Shown: piece after piece, positions 1 through 4,414 of the stretch
Layout: each line of letters starts with the position of its first letter
How positions within the stretch are numbered: position 1 is the stretch's first letter
Assembly (NCBI GenBank): GCA_009780765.1
Contig: WQZK01000121.1
Coordinates: forward strand, 1-6,025
Direction: 5' to 3'
Source: Defluviitaleaceae bacterium
Lineage (GTDB): Bacteria; Bacillota; Clostridia; Lachnospirales; UBA5962
Length of the DNA stretch: 6,025 bases
The notes under the pieces: model-generated
Databases searched by the model: none
The model's input: only the letters and a program-made list of their open reading frames with translations
Told to the model about the DNA's origin: nothing
Translations under genes and position numbers: made by a program

Positions 1-650
1 GGTACCTTCTTAACAACTTGGGCCAAGTTTCTGCCACGTGGAGAACGGTGTGTAACAACCCCTGTAACACTTATCAAATAGCCCATTTTTATATATCTTT
101 GAGCAAGCTCTGGCGAACCTAAAAAGCTATGAATCATGCCTTTACCGTTTCCATAATCAGGCATATTGGCAGCCTTTAATAGATCAAAAACCATATCACA
201 AGCGTTGCCCGAATGTATTACAACAGGAAGCTTTAACTGCCTTGCCGCCTCTAAATCTTTTTTAAACCAAAACGATTGATTTTTTATAGATTTTTCTGTG
301 GGCTCTTCTTTTCTAAAATCCATGCCAAACTCTCCCCAGCCAACAATCTTGCCGCTTTCTTTTTTAAGCTTTAATGCCTTTGCAACTGTTCTTTCTAAAA
401 GTTCGTTTATTTTGCTTTCTTCTTTTTCTGGCTCTTCAAGGTCGTCTAAATAAAAGTCGTCCATAGTTATACTTAAATAGAAAAAATCGTACTTTTTGGC
501 AAGTTGTAAGCCGCTTTCAAGTGCGGAGTCACTCGTAGAGTTTACTATATATTCTACCCCATCATTCTTGTGCATGTCTACTAAAAGCTTATGCATGTCT
601 TTTTTAAAACGTTTTGCTAGGTAATGTGCGTGTGAATCAAAATATTTCAT
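1..650 (-). CDS. TatD-family metal-dependent hydrolase, C-terminus cut by window edge
   Basis: The frame is open for 216 codons from an ATG at 648-650 to the left edge, so the end of the protein is missing. The start is supported by AGGAGG (660-665) nine bases upstream. Family landmarks in order: DSHAH (residues 5-9, the HxH metal ligands), GWGEFGMDF (104-112, with the bridging Glu at 107), a QSFWFKKDLEAARQLKLPVVIHS block (125-147, metal His146), and MIHSFLGS (172-179, His174) followed by the GYLISVTGVVT strand. TatD proteins are TIM-barrel, divalent-metal-dependent phosphoesterases, several with DNase activity, usually about 250-265 residues. The last expected metal-ligand Asp (the ETD-type motif) would lie beyond the edge. 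Oddity: where the family normally has GxHP after the second strand, this protein reads FFYLSITMDDF (56-66), followed by an acidic stretch, so it is a divergent member and DNase activity should not be assumed. It is transcribed separately from the exporter operon, with a terminator and its own promoter between them. Confidence 0.9.
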   Translation of the reverse strand, partial: MKYFDSHAHYLAKRFKKDMHKLLVDMHKNDGVEYIVNSTSDSALESGLQLAKKYDFFYLSITMDDFYLDDLEEPEKEESKINELLERTVAKALKLKKESGKIVGWGEFGMDFRKEEPTEKSIKNQSFWFKKDLEAARQLKLPVVIHSGNACDMVFDLLKAANMPDYGNGKGMIHSFLGSPELAQRYIKMGYLISVTGVVTHRSPRGRNLAQVVKKV

Positions 651-675
651 AATATAATACCTCCTAGTTTATCCC

Positions 676-706
676 ACTATACCACAGGCAATCATTAATT
701 TAGCAA
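676..706 (-). promoter_or_regulatory. Probable promoter of the TatD-family gene (extended -10)
   Basis: On the minus strand there is a TATAGT -10 (676-681) directly preceded by TGG, an extended -10 element. A TTGCTA at 701-706 could act as a weak -35 but the 19-base spacing is long. Transcription would start near 669, just before the AGGAGG site. The position, downstream of the exporter terminator and upstream of the gene, fits. It is a prediction from motif match only. Confidence 0.5.
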
Positions 707-753
707 AAGTAATATAAATGTTGCTTTTTCTTAATAATTTTGTGATATTAAAA

Positions 754-796
754 TATAAAAAACACCTGCAAATTTACTTAGTAGGTGTTTTTTATA
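754..796 (-). terminator. Rho-independent terminator after the ABC exporter operon
   Basis: A long inverted repeat pairs 754-769 with 781-796 around an 11-base loop. Its core is ACACCT/AGGTGT flanked by A6 and T6 tracts, and both strands therefore carry a U-tract. It begins 13 bases after the permease stop codon in the direction of transcription, so its main job is to end the tetR-ATPase-permease transcript before the TatD gene. No plus-strand gene runs into it within the window. Confidence 0.88.
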
Positions 797-808
797 ACTT
801 CATATAAT

Positions 809-1588
809 TTATTTAGTTTTGCGTTTATAAACCTGTACCGCGATTGCAAAGGAAACAATAATTACTCCAGCACTCCAAATTAGTGCTAGTCGCAATGAGT
901 TACCCACTGGCATGTCTAGCATTAACGCACGCACACTATCTATAATATGTGTCATTGGTTGATGCTCTGCAAACCACCTAAGTGCTCTTGGCATTGTTTC
1001 TACAGGAACAAAACCCGAACTTATATATGGCAAAACAAAAAGCAAAAATGGCATAGTTGATGCACTTTCGGGAGTTTTTGCAATAATGCCACAAATAACT
1101 GCAATCCATGTAATAGCAAGCATATATAAAACTAAAACTCCAGCAATAACTAACCACTGAACAAAGCTTGCTTGCGGCCTAAAACCAATGGCAATAGCAA
1201 CACCTATAACAATAATAGTTGCTACCATATTTCTAACAACAGATGCTAATACATGCCCTGTAAGCATTGCCGACCTAGCAACCGCCATAGAGCGAAAACG
1301 GTCGGTAACACCTTTTTGCATATCGTTATTAACATTTACACCGGTAGATGCTACTGCCTGAGCAACAGTTTGCAAAATAATACCTGGCACAATAAAGTTA
1401 ATATAGCTATAATCACCAACATCCACAATATTACCAAATATAAGGCCAAATAAAAGCATTACGATAGCCGGCACCATTATCGCTGTTCCGATAGTTTCTG
1501 GGCTTCTTAGCGAAATAAGTATACACCTTTTAAACATAATCCATGAATCGTAAAACACATTTGATTTAGCTTTTTTAACTGCTTCCAT
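809..1588 (-). CDS. ABC-2 type multidrug exporter permease, DrrB-like
   Basis: This is a 259-residue integral membrane protein, the usual length for single-domain ABC-2 permeases. Six hydrophobic segments can be seen at about residues 33-52, 62-82, 108-135, 142-168, 176-194 and 231-252, with a basic N-terminus and a basic C-terminal tail (VYKRKTK) that suggest both ends are cytoplasmic. The stretch LPYISSGFVPVETMPRALRWFAEHQPMTHIIDSVRAL (186-222) is the characteristic conserved block of DrrB/NodJ-type permeases. It would form the membrane channel with the ATPase encoded just upstream. The ATG at 1586-1588 follows the ATPase stop by two bases, and its AGGAGG (1599-1604) lies inside the end of the ATPase gene, so the two are almost certainly co-transcribed and translationally linked. 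DrrAB-type pumps export hydrophobic drugs in well-studied cases, but homologues also export lipids or peptides. The substrate here is unknown. Confidence 0.92.
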   Translation of the reverse strand: MEAVKKAKSNVFYDSWIMFKRCILISLRSPETIGTAIMVPAIVMLLFGLIFGNIVDVGDYSYINFIVPGIILQTVAQAVASTGVNVNNDMQKGVTDRFRSMAVARSAMLTGHVLASVVRNMVATIIVIGVAIAIGFRPQASFVQWLVIAGVLVLYMLAITWIAVICGIIAKTPESASTMPFLLFVLPYISSGFVPVETMPRALRWFAEHQPMTHIIDSVRALMLDMPVGNSLRLALIWSAGVIIVSFAIAVQVYKRKTK

Positions 1589-1590
1589 AA

Positions 1591-2526
1591 TTAGTTAGCC
1601 TCCTTTTTCTCACCAATAAGAGTGAGGAATACATCTTCTAGTGTAGGTGATTTTTGAGTAAAGCGAGCAATTTGTATATTCTCATTATTTAATTTAGTTA
1701 AAACATCGGCAAATTGTACAGAACTACCATCAGTTGAAACATCAATTGTTTTATCATTTTCTTTAACAGGGCTAATAGTGTAGCCTTTTAATGTTGTGCA
1801 AGCTTTTTCCATATCTTCGCTTGTATTAAAATCTAATAGTATGCTTTGTTGCGGTAATACATTCTTAAGTTCAGTCGGTGTGCCTTCTGCCGTTATTTTG
1901 CCTTCGTGTAAAATTGCTATGTGGTCGGCTAAATACTCGGCTTCTTCTAAATATTGTGTGGTTAAGAATATTGTAGTACCGCTATTTGCAAGCTCTTTAA
2001 CCATATCCCACATGGCGATGCGGTTTTGAGGGTCTAACCCTGTTGTTGGTTCATCCAAAAAAAGTACTTTGGGGCTACCCATTAAACTCATTGCAATATC
2101 TAAACGACGACGCATACCACCAGAATACGTTAAAACTTGGCGTTTACAGTCATCTTCTAAACGAAATTTTGCAAGCAACTCATCTGCTCTTTGGTTAACA
2201 TTTTTAAGCTTGTTAAGGGCACCAATAATTTGCAAATTTTCTCTTCCCGTTAAAGCTTCATCTACTGCCGCATATTGCCCTGTTAAGCTGATACAAGCAC
2301 GCACATCCGAAGCATGTTTTGTTACATCGTAGCCACAAATTTTGGCATCACCACCATTTGGTTTTGATAATGTTGAAAGTATTTTAACAATGGTGGTTTT
2401 CCCTGCACCATTCGAGCCAAGCAGTGCAAATATGCTGCCTTTTTTAACTTCAAAGCTAACACCTTTTAAAACGTGAAGGCTTTTAAAAGATTTTTCCAAG
2501 TTTGACACAGAAATTATATTTTCCAT
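1591..2526 (-). CDS. ABC exporter ATPase, DrrA-like (daunorubicin-resistance family)
   Basis: A 311-residue ATP-binding subunit that would power the adjacent permease. Motifs in order: Walker A GSNGAGKT (37-44), Q-loop Gln84 in SLTGQYAAVDEALTGRENL, signature YSGGM (134-138), Walker B VLFLDEP (154-160), D-loop GLDP (163-166), and TTQYLEEAEYLADHIAIL. In that last stretch the H-loop position is Gln191 instead of His, a known feature of the DrrA subfamily. The C-terminal extension after about residue 225 ends in SPTLEDVFLTLIG, the DrrA-type tail thought to contact the permease. Start choice: an in-frame ATG exists at 2548-2550 but has no ribosome site. The ATG at 2524-2526 is preceded by AGGGAG with a seven-base gap, so it is preferred and gives MENIISV, the normal N-terminus. 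The gene is second in the operon, 86 bases after tetR, with a weak terminator, a possible promoter and an inverted repeat in between. Confidence 0.95.
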   Translation of the reverse strand: MENIISVSNLEKSFKSLHVLKGVSFEVKKGSIFALLGSNGAGKTTIVKILSTLSKPNGGDAKICGYDVTKHASDVRACISLTGQYAAVDEALTGRENLQIIGALNKLKNVNQRADELLAKFRLEDDCKRQVLTYSGGMRRRLDIAMSLMGSPKVLFLDEPTTGLDPQNRIAMWDMVKELANSGTTIFLTTQYLEEAEYLADHIAILHEGKITAEGTPTELKNVLPQQSILLDFNTSEDMEKACTTLKGYTISPVKENDKTIDVSTDGSSVQFADVLTKLNNENIQIARFTQKSPTLEDVFLTLIGEKKEAN

Positions 2527-2533
2527 TTTATTT

Positions 2534-2539
2534 CTCCCT
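2534..2539 (-). promoter_or_regulatory. Ribosome binding site that decides the ATPase start
   Basis: AGGGAG on the minus strand lies seven bases before the ATG at 2526. The upstream in-frame ATG at 2550 has no comparable site and would fall at or next to the predicted transcript start, so the shorter protein is favoured. Confidence 0.75.
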
Positions 2540-2554
2540 TTTAAATTCATTTTA

Positions 2555-2575
2555 ATACATAATGATTGTATGTAT
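2555..2575. promoter_or_regulatory. Inverted repeat, candidate TetR operator before the ATPase gene
   Basis: ATACATA (2555-2561) and TATGTAT (2569-2575) form a 7-7-7 inverted repeat of 21 bases. The same ATACAT/ATGTAT half-site recurs over the tetR promoter (3304-3339). Length and symmetry suit a TetR dimer. It covers the proposed -10 of an internal promoter for the ATPase and permease. Spacing between half-sites differs from the tetR site, so common recognition is an inference. Confidence 0.5.
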
Positions 2576-2586
2576 CGTCTTGTAAA
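2556..2586 (-). promoter_or_regulatory. Possible internal promoter for the ATPase and permease genes
   Basis: On the minus strand TTTACA (2581-2586) or the overlapping TTACAA (2580-2585) is followed after 19 or 18 bases by TATGTA (2556-2561). The match is moderate and the spacing longer than ideal. It would let the pump genes be expressed despite the weak terminator after tetR, under control of the overlapping inverted repeat. Confidence 0.35.
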
Positions 2587-2607
2587 AAAATGCCCTTGAG
2601 GTAGGGC
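2584..2607 (-). terminator. Weak terminator or attenuator between tetR and the ATPase gene
   Basis: On the minus strand GCCCT (2603-2607 side) pairs with AGGGC (2592-2596 side) around a six-base loop, followed by A and seven Ts (2584-2590). The stem has only five pairs but is GC-rich and starts five bases after the tetR stop codon. It could end part of the tetR transcripts, lowering pump expression relative to the repressor. Confidence 0.6.
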
Positions 2608-2612
2608 GAACC

Positions 2613-3278
2613 TTATTCACTTTTAGGTAATAGATATTCGAGAGCGGCTAAATTTTCAAGGCTTTCCAAGAGGTCCTCATCAAGAAGCGGAAATCCACAA
2701 GCATCAAGCATCTCTTTAATAACCATTATCCTATCACCTGCTTCGTCGTCGTCACATGGGTATATCGTAGGAATCATCCAAAAACTAAAAAGCAACATAA
2801 ATAAATCAGCCAAAACTTTGGCATTTCTAGGGCGGATAGAACCATCTGCCATGCCCTCCTCAATAAATGGTATTATTGAAAGAGCTGCCTCTTGTATGCC
2901 TTTCACATGCATCGCTAAAAAACGAGGATTTGACAATAAAGGCAAAGCTATCTTATCTAAAGCTACTTTTTTTTCATCAGCAAATCCTTCTACAACGCTT
3001 TGCTTCATCAATAATCTAAGCTTATCTAAGCCATTTAGCCCTTTTTCTTGTTTAACTTTTTCCATAGGATTTGTTTCGGAGAATAATCTCTCAGTTAAAG
3101 CCTCTAAAACCTCTTCTTTAGATTTAAAATGATGATAAAAAGCTCCACGTGTTAGCCCTCCGAGGTTGTTCACAATATCAAGCACTGTAGTTTGCTCGAA
3201 CCCTTTTTCAAGAAACAGCTTTAAAGATACATCTAAAATTTTTTTAACAGTTTCTTCAGGATACTTGTTTCTTGGCAT
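2613..3278 (-). CDS. TetR/AcrR-family transcriptional regulator of the ABC exporter
   Basis: A 221-residue protein, normal for the family. The N-terminal DNA-binding domain is clear at residues 7-63: the first helix holds ILDVSLKLFLEKGFEQTT, and the helix-turn-helix runs through TTVLDIVNNLGGLTRGAFYHHF (30-51) and ends in the hallmark YHHF followed by KSKEEVLEAL. The C-terminal ligand-binding and dimer domain (from about 70) is not specific enough to name an inducer. TetR-type proteins act as dimeric repressors released by a small molecule, often the exported compound. As first gene of the operon with the pump, it is probably its local repressor and represses itself. Start choice: a GTG at 3285-3287 is in frame but lies inside the GAGGTGAT ribosome site, so the ATG at 3276-3278, six bases after GAGGTG, is the real start. 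Confidence 0.93.
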   Translation of the reverse strand: MPRNKYPEETVKKILDVSLKLFLEKGFEQTTVLDIVNNLGGLTRGAFYHHFKSKEEVLEALTERLFSETNPMEKVKQEKGLNGLDKLRLLMKQSVVEGFADEKKVALDKIALPLLSNPRFLAMHVKGIQEAALSIIPFIEEGMADGSIRPRNAKVLADLFMLLFSFWMIPTIYPCDDDEAGDRIMVIKEMLDACGFPLLDEDLLESLENLAALEYLLPKSE

Positions 3279-3282
3279 ACTA

Positions 3283-3290
3283 ATCACCTC
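3283..3290 (-). promoter_or_regulatory. Ribosome binding site that decides the tetR start
   Basis: GAGGTGAT on the minus strand matches the 16S anti-Shine-Dalgarno partner and contains the GTG that would otherwise be called as the start. The ATG at 3278 lies at proper spacing downstream. Confidence 0.85.
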
Positions 3291-3303
3291 GCAATTATTT
3301 TAT

Positions 3304-3339
3304 ATACATACATCATGTATTTATAATATCATGATACAT
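3304..3339. promoter_or_regulatory. Candidate TetR operator region over the tetR promoter
   Basis: ATACAT-C-ATGTAT at 3308-3320 is a perfect 13-base inverted repeat. A further ATACAT overlaps its left side (3304-3309), and another at 3334-3339 forms a second, wider inverted pair with ATGTAT 3315-3320. The cluster spans the -10 (3323-3328) and the expected transcript start near 3316, an ideal place for repression. The half-site recurs before the ATPase gene at 2555-2575. Confidence 0.55.
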
Positions 3340-3351
3340 TCTCTGTGTCAA
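3323..3351 (-). promoter_or_regulatory. Promoter of the tetR-ATPase-permease operon
   Basis: On the minus strand a perfect -35 TTGACA (3346-3351), a 17-base spacer and -10 TATTAT (3323-3328). The expected start is near 3316, giving a leader of about 37 bases to the ATG. A promoter this close to consensus needs a repressor to be kept quiet, which fits the overlapping inverted repeats. Confidence 0.8.
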
Positions 3352-3374
3352 GTATTTTTTGAAAAAATTTAATA

Positions 3375-3403
3375 TTGCACTGAATAACACAAACGGTTAT
3401 ACT
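3375..3403 (+). promoter_or_regulatory. Promoter of the LytTR-DUF3021 pair
   Basis: TTGCAC (3375-3380), a 17-base spacer and TATACT (3398-3403) give a good sigma-A match, with the start expected near 3410. Its -35 is 23 bases from the -35 of the divergent tetR promoter. The spacer contains, on the minus strand, ACCGTTTGT (3389-3397), which fits the LytTR/AgrA-type half-site pattern as I recall it. A second half-site at the usual 12-13-base spacing is not evident. Confidence 0.65.
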
Positions 3404-3421
3404 ATAAAAAATATGATTAAC

Positions 3422-3426
3422 AGGAG
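3422..3426 (+). promoter_or_regulatory. Ribosome binding site that decides the LytTR gene start
   Basis: AGGAG lies eight bases before the ATG at 3435. The in-frame GTG at 3426-3428 overlaps this site and so is unlikely to be the start. Confidence 0.8.
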
Positions 3427-3434
3427 TGCAGTAT

Positions 3435-3866
3435 ATGCGAATTATAATACAAGACCCTGAACCAGGAGAAGAAGAAAGCATTATTGTTAATGTTAAAACC
3501 ATGACGGATAAAATTGCACGGGCAATTAATTTAATAAAAAGCCCTGATGATTTAACCGTTTATGAGAATGACCAAGCCCTTATACTACCTGTAAACGCCA
3601 TTTTCTATGTTGAAAGCGTTGACCAGAAGGCGTTTGTTTACGCAGAAAAAGCGGTTTATAGAAGCCGCTTAAAGCTATACGAAATAGAGGATATTCTTGG
3701 TGGCGATTTTCTTAGGGCAAGCAAACAAATTGTTGTAAATGTGCGTAAAATTCAGAGCGTTGCCCCAGCAGGCGGCGGACGTTTTTTTGCAACACTTAGA
3801 AATGGAGAGAAAATTATTATATCTCGCCAATTTGTGTCTGCGTTGAAAGAGAGGTTTGGGTTATGA
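3435..3866 (+). CDS. LytTR-domain DNA-binding regulator without receiver domain
   Basis: A 143-residue cytoplasmic protein. Residues 46-143 form a LytTR domain: the start QALILPVNAIFYVESVDQKAFVYAE matches the first strands, GGDFLRASKQIVVNVRKIQSV (89-109) is the conserved F-R-S-x-x-VN-x-x-KI core, and LRNGEKIIISRQFVSALKERF (121-141) is the terminal NG-x-x-x-x-xSR-x-x-x-x-x-L element. The first 45 residues are a short acidic region, not a response-regulator receiver, so the protein is not a classical two-component regulator. Together with the membrane gene that overlaps it by four bases, it has the layout of the LytTR regulatory systems known in Firmicutes (HdrRM and BrsRM in Streptococcus mutans), in which the membrane protein restrains the regulator. 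Such regulators commonly activate their own operon. Its targets here are unknown; the adjacent exporters are reasonable candidates. Confidence 0.9.
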   Translation: MRIIIQDPEPGEEESIIVNVKTMTDKIARAINLIKSPDDLTVYENDQALILPVNAIFYVESVDQKAFVYAEKAVYRSRLKLYEIEDILGGDFLRASKQIVVNVRKIQSVAPAGGGRFFATLRNGEKIIISRQFVSALKERFGL

Positions 3867-4321
3867 GGCTTCGTAAAGATTACAGAGGTTTAATATTAAG
3901 GGCTTTGCTTGGGCAAATGTTTAAATATTTTTGTATAATAACAACTATATTAATAATAACAAATGGAATAATCGCCCGTATAACTGGAAGTGAATGGATT
4001 TTATACGCTCAGGATTTGCATCGCTTTTTGTTAGTGGCTTTGTTTGCTGTTCTACCCATTCTTATATATGCATTTTTTGAATCTGATGGGATTATCTTGC
4101 GAATTATTCACATAGGTTTAACTATAGTTTTTGCCCTTGTGCCATTACTGTTTATGAACGACACGGGAAGAGCTACTCTTATTACATTTTTATTTATATT
4201 TGTTGCAATTTATGGATACGGATACTACACAGAGAAACGTGCAGCAATAGAAATAAACAAGAAACTAGCCGAACTACACCTTGAAGAAGATGCAACTCAC
4301 ATAGATAAAAATGAAACCTAA
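3863..4321 (+). CDS. DUF3021-family membrane protein, likely partner of the LytTR regulator
   Basis: A 152-residue protein with four hydrophobic segments at about 22-39, 53-72, 78-98 and 104-122, a basic N-terminus (MRLRKDYRGLILRALLG) and a charged C-terminal tail of some 30 residues (EKRAAIEINKKLAELHLEEDATHIDKNET) likely in the cytoplasm. Size, topology and linkage to a LytTR gene are those of DUF3021 proteins. The ATG at 3863-3865 overlaps the LytTR stop in an ATGA arrangement, so the two are translationally coupled and probably made in fixed ratio. By analogy with HdrM and BrsM it would sequester or inhibit the LytTR protein at the membrane until an unknown cue. That role is inferred from layout, not from any catalytic motif. 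The family assignment rests on context and topology as much as on residue patterns. Confidence 0.82.
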   Translation: MRLRKDYRGLILRALLGQMFKYFCIITTILIITNGIIARITGSEWILYAQDLHRFLLVALFAVLPILIYAFFESDGIILRIIHIGLTIVFALVPLLFMNDTGRATLITFLFIFVAIYGYGYYTEKRAAIEINKKLAELHLEEDATHIDKNET

Positions 4322-4324
4322 TGT

Positions 4325-4337
4325 GTGCAAAATGCAC
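4325..4337. repeat. Short perfect inverted repeat after the DUF3021 gene
   Basis: GTGCA-AAA-TGCAC is a 13-base perfect inverted repeat starting three bases after the DUF3021 stop and 17 bases before the MFS -35. It lacks a following T-run, so it is a poor intrinsic terminator. It may be an operator or nothing. Confidence 0.35.
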
Positions 4338-4353
4338 TTTGGTAGGTTTGATA

Positions 4354-4382
4354 TTGAAATTACAAAATCATCTTGGTATAAT
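4354..4382 (+). promoter_or_regulatory. Promoter of the MFS exporter gene
   Basis: TTGAAA (4354-4359), a 17-base spacer and a perfect TATAAT (4377-4382) preceded by TGG, an extended -10. The start is expected near 4389, followed by an AU-rich leader and a GAGGTGATT ribosome site (4402-4410) four bases before the ATG. The gene can thus be expressed independently of the LytTR pair. Confidence 0.8.
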
Positions 4383-4414
4383 TTATATATAATAAATATA
4401 CGAGGTGATTTTTT

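Noticed and set aside
1..6. GGTACC at the very start of the window
   Set aside because: It is a common restriction-site palindrome inside the TatD reading frame; it may be chance or a window cut, and it has no biological meaning here.
651..808. Intergenic stretch searched for an RNA gene or riboswitch
   Set aside because: The promoter and the terminator hairpin explain its structure, and no further conserved fold is visible.
1253..1453. Plus-strand open frame of 66 codons inside the permease gene
   Set aside because: It lies antisense to a clear membrane protein, has no ribosome site and its product resembles nothing.
1796..2332. Two plus-strand open frames opposite the ATPase gene
   Set aside because: They are antisense shadows of a strongly conserved ABC ATPase, with no ribosome site or recognisable domain.
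2548..2550. ATG as alternative start of the ATPase
   Set aside because: It has no ribosome site, lies at the predicted transcript start, and adds eight residues not typical of the family.
2818..3372. Two plus-strand open frames opposite and upstream of tetR
   Set aside because: The first is antisense to tetR. The second runs through tetR, its promoter and its operator region, and shows no domain.
4322..4414. DUF3021-MFS gap considered as a terminator for the LytTR pair
   Set aside because: The only hairpin (4325-4337) has five pairs and no T-run, so read-through into the MFS gene cannot be excluded and no terminator is called.
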